A DNA stretch of 38,989 nucleotides, from NCBI GenBank assembly GCA_964437725.1, contig CAYTIB010000038.1:1-38989 (forward strand). Direction: 5' to 3'. Below are positions 1 through 8,385 of this stretch, one piece after another. The notes under the pieces were generated by a model. That model saw only the letters and a program-made list of their open reading frames with translations. It searched no databases and was not told where the DNA came from. Source of the stretch: CAYTIB01 sp964437725. Lineage in GTDB: Bacteria > UBA8248 > JACPRG01 > G963555815. A program made the translations under genes and the position numbers. The stretch's first letter is position 1. Every line of letters starts with the position of its first letter.

Positions 1-1
1 T

Positions 2-730
2 GTCGCGGCTGCCGGAGATAAAATGCGGAAAAAGATAATTGGAATCGCGGCAGACAAACTAGAATGCTCTCCGGAAGATTTGGAAGTGGAAGGAGGGGTA
101 GTTTCTGTAAAGGGGAGCCCAGAACTATCTCTAACGTTTGCCGAGGCAGCAAAAATGTCGGCCGGAATACCGGGGATCATGATGGGTGGGCAATCCCCCG
201 GCCTGGAAATCAGGGAGTACAGCACCCCCAGTCACCCGGCAACTGCCGCAGGCTGCCACGTATGCGTCGCCGAGGTCGATATCAATACAGGGTTCGTTAA
301 AATTTTGCGTTATGTCGTTGCCCATGACTGTGGTGTCGTCCTAAACCCTACAATTTTGACTGGCCAGGTACATGGGGCCGTTGCCCATGGAATCGGAGAG
401 GTCATTATCGAAGAGTTGGGATTCGACGAAAACGCAACACCTCAGGCATCAACGTTTCTCGACTATCTTCTTCCCCTTTCAACTGATATCCCGGACTTCA
501 AAATCCTTCATATGGAGACGCCCTCTCCATTCAACAAATTAGGTGTGAAAGGAGCCGGTGAAAGTGGGACGATCGCCGCACCCGCCGCAGTTGTCGCCGC
601 CATTGAAAACGCCCTGAAACCGCTAGATATTGAGATAAATGAAACACCATTGACACCATATAGACTATGGAAAATTCTTCAAACCAGAAAGAGTCCCTTG
701 GACGATCGAGGATTAAATGGGTGGGGATAA
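2..730 (+). CDS. Xanthine dehydrogenase/aldehyde oxidase-type molybdenum-binding subunit, C-terminal part (5' truncated)
   Basis: This is the C-terminal ~243 residues of a large molybdopterin hydroxylase subunit; the frame is already open at the window edge (VAAAGDK before the first Met at 23), so the ATG at 23 is internal. Visible family signatures are HDCGVVLNP, the QVHGAVAHGIGE helix and GVKGAGESG. In the family the Glu of GAGE is the base that activates the Mo-bound water; its codon is at 560-562. Such enzymes hydroxylate purines, N-heterocycles, aldehydes or CO using Moco, usually with separate FAD and 2Fe-2S subunits, which would lie upstream. The substrate cannot be told from this piece. 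The gene runs in the same direction as the M20 hydrolase 150 bp downstream, and a MoeB-like protein that could serve Moco assembly is 6 kb away. Confidence 0.9.
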   Translation, partial: VAAAGDKMRKKIIGIAADKLECSPEDLEVEGGVVSVKGSPELSLTFAEAAKMSAGIPGIMMGGQSPGLEIREYSTPSHPATAAGCHVCVAEVDINTGFVKILRYVVAHDCGVVLNPTILTGQVHGAVAHGIGEVIIEELGFDENATPQASTFLDYLLPLSTDIPDFKILHMETPSPFNKLGVKGAGESGTIAAPAAVVAAIENALKPLDIEINETPLTPYRLWKILQTRKSPLDDRGLNGWG

Positions 731-881
731 AAACGGATCTCTGGCCTATATTTAGACTCATCAGAAATCCATTATGATCTTGGATCCCTTAGCTGTAGCA
801 TCCAATGTAAGTTCTCCGCCTAAAGGGTGCTTGATTTCTCAAACACTGACAATCTCGCCTTAGGAAAAAAGGAAACAACAT

Positions 882-2144
882 ATGATGGGAACTCCCCACA
901 ACAATCCTTCTTGGGTTCACCAATACATCGAGACACGCTCACATGAACTTGCCGAGCTGACCTCTAAACTGGTCCAGATTCCTAGTGAAAATCCCCCTGG
1001 GGATACCCGGATAGTCTGCAATTTTTGTGAGAACTGGCTGAAAGAGAGAGGAATTCCAGTTCGCCGCGTGTTTGCTGATCCGCACATGCCCAACTTGGTA
1101 GCGGTTGTCCCAGGAAAACTCAAAGGGAAGGGAAAACGACTTATCCTGAACGCACACATCGATACTTTCCCTGCAGGTGACGAATCTCTTTGGAAGCACC
1201 CACCTTTTTCCGGACTTATTGAAGACGGGAACCTTTATGGTCGCGGGGCCGTCGATATGAAGGCAGGCGTCGCGGCTATTTTGCTCATAACCGAGTTGGC
1301 AGCCAAACGAGCAGACCAATTTTCAGGGGAGCTTGTCTTAACTTTGGCCTCTGATGAAGAAACAATGGGCGATATGGGTTCAGCCTACCTCTTGTCAAAG
1401 TGCCCAGAGGTGAAAGGCGATGCCATGTTAAGCCCGGAAAACAGCGGCGCTGGAACCGTGTGCTTTGGGCAAAAGGGTCTTTTCTGGATACGCCTCTCTG
1501 GACGAGGGAAAGGAGCCCATGGAGCGTTCATACACAGGGGAGAGAACGCCATTGAAACACTGATGAAAACTCTGACCGACTTGAGAAACCACTTCGAATC
1601 TCTGGATTCACGTATCCCCTTGGAACTCGAACACTATTTCGAAGCAGCAGGAGATGACCCCCTCCGCCGGTTTAAAGATGAGGATCTAGAAGTCTTGCGA
1701 AAAGTTACGGTAAACATCGGTAGAATTCATGGGGGAGACAAAGTCAATCTCGTAGCGGAAAACTGTGAGACAGAAGTCGACATTCGAATCCCAACCGGCT
1801 TTCTGGTCGAATCCATTCAAGAAATCGCAACTGATATCATTAGGGATCACCCCAACGTCGATTTAAAAATCATCCGGTCCCATGACCCAACTACCTCGGA
1901 TCCCGATAGTGAGATATTCCGTTTCCTACGGGCGGAAATTGAAGCAGTTACGGGATCCTCGCCTTTAACGGCTCTTCGAATCGGCGCAACGGATGCCCGG
2001 TTGTTTCGTGCCGCGTGCATCCCATCGGCAACTTACGGACCAACAGGTTATAATGTGGGTGGCCCAAACGAATATGTTGACCTTGAGGAATTATCTCTTG
2101 TAACACGTTCCCTAGCTCAAACATCTTTCCAATTCTTGTCCTAA
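882..2144 (+). CDS. M20 family metallohydrolase (ArgE/DapE/ACY1/CPG2-type)
   Basis: A 420-residue zinc amidohydrolase that would cleave an amide, N-acyl or carbamoyl bond in the cytoplasm. Metal-site motifs are in order: AHIDT (His92, Asp94), GRGAVDMKAG (bridging Asp125), SDEET (Glu159 catalytic base, Glu160 ligand) and SPENS (Glu186). The last canonical ligand, a His just before the (G)PNEYV motif, is replaced by Gly393 (YNVGGPNEYV), so one metal may be differently held. Family length is normal. The start is the first of two adjacent ATG codons, 7 nt after AGGAAAAAAGGAAA. Specific substrate (acetylornithine, succinyl-DAP, an N-carbamoyl compound) cannot be assigned; the neighbourhood suggests catabolism rather than Arg or Lys synthesis. 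Confidence 0.88.
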   Translation: MMGTPHNNPSWVHQYIETRSHELAELTSKLVQIPSENPPGDTRIVCNFCENWLKERGIPVRRVFADPHMPNLVAVVPGKLKGKGKRLILNAHIDTFPAGDESLWKHPPFSGLIEDGNLYGRGAVDMKAGVAAILLITELAAKRADQFSGELVLTLASDEETMGDMGSAYLLSKCPEVKGDAMLSPENSGAGTVCFGQKGLFWIRLSGRGKGAHGAFIHRGENAIETLMKTLTDLRNHFESLDSRIPLELEHYFEAAGDDPLRRFKDEDLEVLRKVTVNIGRIHGGDKVNLVAENCETEVDIRIPTGFLVESIQEIATDIIRDHPNVDLKIIRSHDPTTSDPDSEIFRFLRAEIEAVTGSSPLTALRIGATDARLFRAACIPSATYGPTGYNVGGPNEYVDLEELSLVTRSLAQTSFQFLS

Positions 2145-2219
2145 CAGGGTATACGTCACGCCCATTTCAAAAAACAATCGTAGCCTGTCTGCACCACTTT
2201 AATCTGAAACGCAATCCCT

Positions 2220-3500
2220 TCATCCTCCTAACTCGACAAGGTAATCTTTAATCTGATCTCGATCTTTAGCGGTTGGCGCACGTTTTAGGTACTGGAGAAA
2301 GGCTTGCCGAGCTTTTTTCTTTTCCCCGCGCTTGATATATAGCAGACCCATCTCTCGATAAACTAAAAACAGGCTTGAATCCAGCTCAAGAGCTTTTTCA
2401 AATCTTCTCAGAGCCTTCTCCTCACCCTCCCGCGTCTTCTCCGATAGTTTGTAGAACATCCCGTAATAGTAGTGCGACTTGGGATCGTTAGGGGTAATCG
2501 CGAGCACTTTGTCCAACGCTGATCGTGCCACATTGAATCGGCCCGCTCTTATGTCGGCGTACGCATTTTCTCGTACAATAACCCGACGCCGAAGTTGAAA
2601 AGTTTGAGTATCTCTAGTTCTCCCTGCACTCTGAGCTATCCTAGAATAGCTCCCCGCTAGCATAGCCTGATAATTTTCGATCCGTTCACCGTTTCGTGGA
2701 TGGCTTCCAAAAAAGAAATTCTCTGTGGCTGTATTGTCACCGTACGTTTTCTGAAAAAGTGCAAAGACTTCCGGCGCCTCGTCAACTGCATAATCTGCAT
2801 TGGCCAAAAGACGCATTCCTCCCTTATCTGCCTCTGTCTCCAAAGAGCGGCTATGACCGTTGATGGAGGCCATAATTGCAAGAGGGAGCCCTAGTGCCAC
2901 AAGGATTCTCGCCGTGTTGTTCAAAAGGGAGGCACCCACTAAGTCGCCCCGCTTTAGTCTTTTACCCGTTAGATAAGCAGTTAAAATACTGAGGGTAATA
3001 ACTCCACCTACGTACCACCACCGTTTGTTCTGCTGATCACGTATTCCCCTCACTGCATGGCGATTAATGCTGTGGACCATCTCATGGGCTAAGATCGTTG
3101 CAAGCTGGGCCTCGTTATCCACCCTCGCAATTAAGCCAGAGTGCACATAAATTTTCCCATTGGGATATGCAAAAGCATTCAGAGCAGTATCTCGGATGAT
3201 TTTAAACCGGAAGGTTAATCGTTCGGAACCTCTCATCGATTTTGGGGTCAGCCTAGTACCCATATCGTTGAGGTATTCTTCAAATAACGGATCGTTGAGA
3301 ATCTTTCGGCTCTTGTCCAGCTTGCGCTGTTCTTCTTCGCTTCGTAGCCAGATCCTCCTTTCATCAGATTCCAAGCGTGCTTCTGGGTTAAAAGAAAGCG
3401 GAGTAAGGTTGGTTGTTGCACAAGTGATCAAAAAAATTGGTAGGAGAAAAAAAACAACCTGCCTAGAGATAAAATAAAAAAGCTTCATAGCCCAAACCAT
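2220..3500 (-). CDS. M48 family metalloprotease lipoprotein with C-terminal TPR repeats (BepA/YfgC-like)
   Basis: A periplasmic, probably lipid-anchored zinc protease of the BepA/LoiP type, a family that handles misfolded outer-membrane proteins. The N-terminus is a signal peptide ending in LITC (lipobox Cys27). The zinc motif is HEMVH (His139, Glu140, His143), with the third ligand in ETEAD near residue 220, preceded by the conserved NAFAYPNGKIYVHSGL segment. Two hydrophobic stretches lie at about 163-177 and 198-212. The last ~100 residues are TPR-like (SHYYYGMFYKLSEKT, YREMGLLYIKRGEKK). I chose the ATG at 3500 because AGGAG sits 4 nt upstream; the longer reading from 3557 adds a polar stretch in front of the signal peptide. 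Convergent with the M20 gene. Confidence 0.88.
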   Translation of the reverse strand: MVWAMKLFYFISRQVVFFLLPIFLITCATTNLTPLSFNPEARLESDERRIWLRSEEEQRKLDKSRKILNDPLFEEYLNDMGTRLTPKSMRGSERLTFRFKIIRDTALNAFAYPNGKIYVHSGLIARVDNEAQLATILAHEMVHSINRHAVRGIRDQQNKRWWYVGGVITLSILTAYLTGKRLKRGDLVGASLLNNTARILVALGLPLAIMASINGHSRSLETEADKGGMRLLANADYAVDEAPEVFALFQKTYGDNTATENFFFGSHPRNGERIENYQAMLAGSYSRIAQSAGRTRDTQTFQLRRRVIVRENAYADIRAGRFNVARSALDKVLAITPNDPKSHYYYGMFYKLSEKTREGEEKALRRFEKALELDSSLFLVYREMGLLYIKRGEKKKARQAFLQYLKRAPTAKDRDQIKDYLVELGG

Positions 3501-3585
3501 ACAACTCCTAAAAACCCCGTCGCCGTCTATAAAACAATCCTTTCGCCTACCTGTCACTTCTATACGGCTAGTTCGTTCAAAATCA

Positions 3586-4008
3586 CTATACGACCATCAT
3601 ATCTGCTTCCGTAATCTCGCCTTCAAACACATAACCAGATCCTTCCAATGTCCCGGTGTTGGTATAGCACCCACAGACCTCTAAATCTTCATCCGGCTCC
3701 AGGTTGCGTAGCCAGTGAATTGTGTTTTTGGATATAAAGTGTACATCACCCGCCTTGGCTTCTGTCTCCTTGTCTCCAGCACCTGAGGCAGCTCGACCCC
3801 TGATGAAGTAAATAACTTCATCGGAGTTAGTATGACGGTGCTTGAAGTGCTTCGCCCCTGGCTTGAAAACAACCCGCCAGAAACAGACCTCTTTAGAACC
3901 AGAGCGCTGCTCGTCCACAACGAAACGGATGTCAATATTGCTCCACCCATCTTTCAACTCAACGGGAGCGGGCTCCACATCTTCAATATTAATAACGTAG
4001 TCAGTCAT
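3586..4008 (-). CDS. Cupin-domain protein (small single-domain)
   Basis: A 140-residue single-domain cupin. Motif 1 is PGAKHFKHRHTNSDEVIYF (His57, His59, Glu64) and motif 2 is GDVHFISKNTIHWLRN (His98), together the usual three-His/one-Glu metal site. Small cupins of this kind are isomerases, dioxygenase-like enzymes or sensors, and the substrate is not evident. The ATG at 4008 is chosen over an upstream in-frame start at 4038 because AAAGGAGGG lies 5 nt before it. It is read in the same direction as the M48 gene (86 bp downstream) and the dehydrogenase upstream, but the 154 bp gap to the latter suggests its own promoter. Confidence 0.85.
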   Translation of the reverse strand: MTDYVINIEDVEPAPVELKDGWSNIDIRFVVDEQRSGSKEVCFWRVVFKPGAKHFKHRHTNSDEVIYFIRGRAASGAGDKETEAKAGDVHFISKNTIHWLRNLEPDEDLEVCGCYTNTGTLEGSGYVFEGEITEADMMVV

Positions 4009-4162
4009 TGAACCCTCCTTTGTGAATTCAATGTCCAAATCAAATATATGGCTTCACACATTTTCCCTGCAGAACGACTCATTTCAATAAATTTGCAAAT
4101 TAGAGTAATTACTAAGTTGGATTTCAATAGCATCTGTTAAAGTGGCTTATAGTACCTGGAAT

Positions 4163-5191
4163 TCACCTCACAAGATCGAGCACGGCACGCATGGTCCTCC
4201 CCTCTCCACTTTCCACATACTCAAAGCCTTTCTGAATTTCTTCCAATGGAAAGTGGTCTGTAATCGTGGGACGGAGATCAATGTGCCCCAGAGTAACTAG
4301 CTTAATTGCCGTTTCGAAATCCTCTGGAAGACCTGCTCGACATCCGATAACGGTTAGATCTTTGAAGTAGTACTCCTGGACTGGAACGCCATCAACAACC
4401 CCAGGCCCAATCCCAAACTGCAAGATGCTTCCCCCCGGCCGGACCATCCCAACAGCTAGGCGTATTCTCTCGGCTGCCCCCGCTGATTCGATAACAATAT
4501 CAGCACCTAGTCCATCCGTTATCCGTAAAACTTCCTCAATTGGCCCCCGTTCCTTGGCGGAAATCACATGAGTAGCTCCAAGTTTACGAGCTAGTTCTAA
4601 CTTCCATGGACTCCGTGCCACTGCGATAACCGGATCTGCACCAGCAAAACGGGCCATTTGTGTGTGAAGTATACCGGTAACACCCTGGCCCAGAATAACA
4701 ACACTTTTCCCAGCCAAGTTTGAAAGCTTGCGTTGGCCATAAATCACTGTATAGAGAGCGATGAAGTTAGTCCCAGCGTCAAAATCTATAGTGTCTGGAA
4801 ACTTGTAGGCCATATTCTCATGAACCACAACGTAATCCGCATAGGTACCCGAAACTTCCCACCCCCTTAATCCCCCCTTTTCACAAAGGGGCTCCAACCC
4901 CCTACGGCAGTAATAGCATTTACCGCAAAATTCCGTGGGATTGAGAACTACCCGGTCCCCCAACTGAAATTTGCTAACCTCCACGCCAACTTTATCAACA
5001 ACTCCCGTAGCTTCGTGGCCCCCTATGATGGGAAGGCATAAGTCGGGCTGCTTGCCAGCCCAGATGGCTAGATCCGTTCCACAAATGGCGCTCGAGTGGA
5101 TTCGCACTCGGATCTCTCCGGGACCAAGAGTCACGGTTTCCCGCTCAGCAAGTTCGTAGTGATGGAATTCTGTCAGAATGGCAACTCGCAT
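4163..5191 (-). CDS. Zinc-dependent alcohol dehydrogenase (MDR superfamily)
   Basis: A 342-residue medium-chain dehydrogenase that should oxidise a secondary alcohol or polyol with NAD(P). The catalytic zinc ligands are Cys37 (ICGTD) and His59-Glu60 (GGHEATG). A complete structural zinc lobe, CGKCYYCRRGLEPLC (Cys89, 92, 95, 103), is present. The Rossmann glycine motif is GQGVTG at residues 168-173. The pattern is closest to the sorbitol/threonine dehydrogenase-like group, but the substrate is not determinable. Length is normal for the family and the ATG start is clear. It lies between the cupin and a Claisen-type carboxyl transferase on the same strand, so it may belong to the same catabolic or biosynthetic set. 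Confidence 0.9.
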   Translation of the reverse strand: MRVAILTEFHHYELAERETVTLGPGEIRVRIHSSAICGTDLAIWAGKQPDLCLPIIGGHEATGVVDKVGVEVSKFQLGDRVVLNPTEFCGKCYYCRRGLEPLCEKGGLRGWEVSGTYADYVVVHENMAYKFPDTIDFDAGTNFIALYTVIYGQRKLSNLAGKSVVILGQGVTGILHTQMARFAGADPVIAVARSPWKLELARKLGATHVISAKERGPIEEVLRITDGLGADIVIESAGAAERIRLAVGMVRPGGSILQFGIGPGVVDGVPVQEYYFKDLTVIGCRAGLPEDFETAIKLVTLGHIDLRPTITDHFPLEEIQKGFEYVESGEGRTMRAVLDLVR

Positions 5192-5376
5192 TGTTTACCT
5201 TAGGATTGTAAATATTCAAAACTAGGTATGTATTTCAAGCTACAAAAAAGCCAGGTTACCTATTCTTGTTCAGAGCCAAAGGTCAGATGATTCCTGAAAA
5301 TATCCTACAATCTTTCAAGAAGCGCCAAAGAGAAAGGCACTACGCCAATTCTCCACATAAATTATGAGAAGGGGTA

Positions 5377-6588
5377 TCAACCACTTCCCGCAAGGTCTTT
5401 GAATTCATCCATGTTGAGAAGGCGATGGAGTTCCATGGCTTTTTCCTTCACATCCACGAGGAGGGCCATCCGCTCCTCGTCCGTCGCTTGAATCCCGAGG
5501 CGATCAAGCATGATACCAATCGTGTCAATTCCACTCCCCTTGCCGATCACGATATCAGGCTCTTTCTGCCCTACCATTTCAGCCGTAAAAGGGGTCAATT
5601 CCAGTTCGTTCTCCTTACCACAGTTTTTAAACCAGCTAGCGATAATTCCAGACTCGATTTGATAGAGCAGATCACCAACGATGGCGCGGTTCGTGGGGAT
5701 TTGGAGGTTCCCTATCTCTTTCACTAGCTCAGAGAGCTCGACCATTTTTTCCGTCTTGATTCCAATGTCGAGGTTGTACATACACTGCAGGGCCATTACC
5801 ACATCTTCATAAGCCGCGTTTCCGGCCCGCTCGCCGATTCCTGTCACAGTGGTATGAGCCACGGTACAACCGGAGGCCAATCCCAGGATTGTATTAGCCG
5901 GTCCACAGCCAAAGTCATCATGGAAGTGAGTCTCCAAAGGCTTATCGACACGTTCTCGGATCTTCTTGATCAAATAGGGAATGGCATGAGGACTGGTTCC
6001 ACCAAAGGTGTCCACTACCGCCAGAGCATCCATATGGCCTTCGTCAGCCACACGTACAACCATGTCAAGAAGCCAATTGAGATCGGCTCGGGTCGCATCG
6101 ATGGGAAACCAAACGGTGTACAATCCCGCCTCTTTGGCCGCCTGGGTAGCCGTGATGGAAAGGTCAATAGCCCGTTCCGGTTCCCACTTATAGGCATACT
6201 TGAGAATATGTTGACTAGAGGGGATCTCCACAACAACCCCAGTAACGCCGCAGTCTGCTGCTCGCTTTACGTCATCAACCATACACCGAGAAAATGCAAA
6301 TACTTCGCAAGGCAAATTTAACTTAACGATATCTCGGATGGCCTGTTCGTCTTGTTTCGAGACTACCGGCATCCCTGCCTCGATCCGGTGGATTCCCACC
6401 TCGGCTAGCTTCTCAGCAATACGCACCTTGTCATCGCGAGTAAAAACGAGTCCGCATTGCTGCTCGCCATCACGTAATGTGACATCGTGGATCTTAATCT
6501 CCCTGGGAAAAGCCAGTTCCGCAGTCACTTCATCAGCAAAGTTCAAGGGGCTTGTAAACCATTGATCAGACTTCCAAGGTGTTGACAT
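5377..6588 (-). CDS. HMGL-like / LeuA-homocitrate synthase family enzyme
   Basis: A 403-residue TIM-barrel enzyme of the isopropylmalate/homocitrate/citramalate synthase and HMG-CoA lyase superfamily. The signature TLRDGEQ (Arg39, Asp40) opens the barrel. HFHDDFG provides the metal-binding HxH with Asp in place of the usual Asn of HNDxG, and GIGERAGNA is the conserved glycine-rich loop. A C-terminal segment NRAIVGDLLYQIESGI resembles the linker of LeuA-type synthases, and GKGSGIDTIG follows. This favours acyl-CoA/2-oxo acid condensation over lyase activity, but it lacks the long LeuA regulatory domain. The ATG at 6588 is preferred to an upstream TTG because GGAGGAG is 9 nt before it. Confidence 0.85.
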   Translation of the reverse strand: MSTPWKSDQWFTSPLNFADEVTAELAFPREIKIHDVTLRDGEQQCGLVFTRDDKVRIAEKLAEVGIHRIEAGMPVVSKQDEQAIRDIVKLNLPCEVFAFSRCMVDDVKRAADCGVTGVVVEIPSSQHILKYAYKWEPERAIDLSITATQAAKEAGLYTVWFPIDATRADLNWLLDMVVRVADEGHMDALAVVDTFGGTSPHAIPYLIKKIRERVDKPLETHFHDDFGCGPANTILGLASGCTVAHTTVTGIGERAGNAAYEDVVMALQCMYNLDIGIKTEKMVELSELVKEIGNLQIPTNRAIVGDLLYQIESGIIASWFKNCGKENELELTPFTAEMVGQKEPDIVIGKGSGIDTIGIMLDRLGIQATDEERMALLVDVKEKAMELHRLLNMDEFKDLAGSG

Positions 6589-7070
6589 ATCAGCTAGCTC
6601 CTCCAAGTCAAAGTCGGGTCAGCCCCACCTGGGGCGAACACGCCGGGGGATCCAATCCAATCGGCCTTCTTGAGGTCAAAAAACCGTGAAATGTGCAGAG
6701 ATACAAGCTCAGGATTCGCCCGCACGCTCTAAATTATAGGGAGTGCGTGGAGAAGCGACAAGTAGAATTAAGAATTCGTTGTATTTCCCCAACATATCCA
6801 TTTAAAAGTTGCGAACAAATTCGGAGGGTGCTAACTTTTCCTTATCATGCGATTAAGAGTCGAAGACAACAACAATTGGGAGGTATTCTGTGTGAGGGGA
6901 CCTTCGTCTCCTTGCTACTCGATGTGTATGGCTTAGCCGCTTTGGAAATATTCTGCGTACACCCAATCTTAACTTTATCTATCGAAAAGCATAACGATTT
7001 AAACTTGAAAGGCGCTCGACTCAAGCGATACGAGGCCACCCTACAGAAATCGTAAAGGGGAGTAGAGAAG
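6589..7070. other. Intergenic region between divergent genes, no gene recognised
   Basis: This 482 bp stretch separates the divergent HMGL-like and MoeB-like genes and should carry both promoters. An open frame of 120 codons crosses it on the plus strand, but it has no Shine-Dalgarno sequence and a composition unlike a protein, so I do not call it. A short hairpin GGGGAC-CTTC-GTCTCC lies around 6897-6912. I see no riboswitch that I recognise; in particular I do not see a molybdenum cofactor element. Confidence 0.6.
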
Positions 7071-8246
7071 ATGGTAAAGAACTACGATCAACTAATGGCC
7101 GAAGCGAGAAACTCCATTCCTGAGCTAACGCCGGAGGAAGTTCTCGACCAGCAAAACAACGAAAACAAAGTTGTTCTGCTAGATGTTCGAGAAAAAGATG
7201 AAGTCAGACAGGGTTACATTGAAGGAGCCGTTTCCATTCCTCGCGGATTTTTGGAAATTCAGGTGGAAGGTACATTGTCTGAAAAAGATCAGCCCGTAAT
7301 TGTCTATTGTGCGGGCGGGGTCCGCTCCCTCCTGGCTGCACAAACACTAAGAGAGATGGGATACTCAAAGGTTTCTTCCATGGGTGAAGGGTTCAACGGA
7401 TGGAAAGACCGGGGCCTCTCATTTGCTAAGGACTTCGAATTAACCACAAGTCAGTTGGAACGCTATAGTCGACATTTCACACTGGCTGAAGTGGGTGAAA
7501 AGGGCCAGGGAAAGCTACTACAAGCCAAGGTCCTCCTTCTCGGCGCTGGGGGGTTGGGTTCTCCCACGGCTCTTTACCTCGCAGCCGCTGGTGTCGGGAC
7601 TCTCGGGATTGTTGATTTCGATGTGGTGGATCGTAGTAACCTTCAACGACAAATTCTTCACCGGGATGCAGATGTTGGGATGCCAAAAACCGAATCAGCC
7701 AATAACACTCTGACTGCGTTGAACCCGGAGGTTAAAATAGTCCCATATCAGGAACGCCTAACGTCAGAGAACATCATGGACATAGTTAAAGATTACGATA
7801 TCGTTGTGGACGGGTGCGACAACTTCCCTACCCGATATTTGGTAAACGATACCTGCGTCTTTCTAGGCAAACCTAATGTTCACGGAAGTATTTTCCAATT
7901 CGAAGGCCAGGCCACTGTATTCGATACAAAAGCCGGTGGTCCCTGTTATCGTTGTCTCTACCCCGCTCCTCCTCCTCCCGGCATGGCTCCAAGTTGCGCA
8001 GAGGCAGGCGTCCTCGGCGTATTGCCAGGTGTCATTGGAGTGATGCAAGCAATTGAAACCATCAAGATTATTATAGGAACCGGCGAGACACTCACTGGAC
8101 GCCTTCTTCTATATGATGCGTTATCTGCAAAGTATCGTGAAATGAAGCTTCGGCGTGATCCAGGCTGTCCGGTCTGTGGAGACGCTCCGGAAATTACCGA
8201 ATTAATTGACTACGAGCAATTCTGTGCCGGAGTTTCGGTAAACTGA
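7071..8246 (+). CDS. Rhodanese-MoeB/ThiF fusion (sulfur-carrier adenylyltransferase/sulfurtransferase)
   Basis: A 391-residue two-domain protein. Residues ~17-118 are a rhodanese domain with active-site loop CAGGVRS (Cys80). Residues ~128-385 are an E1-like MoeB/ThiF domain with nucleotide loop GAGGLGSP (158-165), zinc cysteines CYRC (292, 295) and CPVC (366, 369), and the conserved Cys309 in SCAEAGVLG. Such proteins adenylate the C-terminal Gly of MoaD, ThiS or similar carriers and can load sulfur on them. In MoeZ/MOCS3/Uba4 the rhodanese is C-terminal; here it is N-terminal. No carrier gene is adjacent. A link to molybdenum cofactor for the upstream XDH-type enzyme is inference; thiamine, cysteine or thiolation roles remain possible. 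GGGGAG precedes the ATG by ~8 nt. Confidence 0.9.
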   Translation: MVKNYDQLMAEARNSIPELTPEEVLDQQNNENKVVLLDVREKDEVRQGYIEGAVSIPRGFLEIQVEGTLSEKDQPVIVYCAGGVRSLLAAQTLREMGYSKVSSMGEGFNGWKDRGLSFAKDFELTTSQLERYSRHFTLAEVGEKGQGKLLQAKVLLLGAGGLGSPTALYLAAAGVGTLGIVDFDVVDRSNLQRQILHRDADVGMPKTESANNTLTALNPEVKIVPYQERLTSENIMDIVKDYDIVVDGCDNFPTRYLVNDTCVFLGKPNVHGSIFQFEGQATVFDTKAGGPCYRCLYPAPPPPGMAPSCAEAGVLGVLPGVIGVMQAIETIKIIIGTGETLTGRLLLYDALSAKYREMKLRRDPGCPVCGDAPEITELIDYEQFCAGVSVN

Positions 8247-8270
8247 TTCTCCTGCCAAGTACGACCGGAT

Positions 8271-8310
8271 AAAAGAAGGCGGGCAACTTAAGGTTGCCCG
8301 TTTTCTTTTT
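8271..8310 (+). terminator. Rho-independent terminator after the MoeB-like gene (possibly bidirectional)
   Basis: A perfect 8 bp stem CGGGCAAC/GTTGCCCG (8280-8287 and 8293-8300) with a 5 nt loop is followed by TTTTCTTTTT. The A-rich flank AAAAGAAG before the stem can pair with the T-run, so the same element may also stop transcripts of the convergent MFS gene, whose stop codon is at 8386. Confidence 0.88.
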
Positions 8311-8385
8311 AGCGCAACCAGGGCAAAATCACAACGGACTCGGATCAGCAAAATGCTCTGCCCTTGAGTTTTCTTAAAACCCGAA

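Noticed and set aside
6693..7055. 120-codon open frame upstream of the MoeB-like gene
   Set aside because: No Shine-Dalgarno, high in Cys and Arg with no recognisable fold, and placed in a region that should hold divergent promoters.
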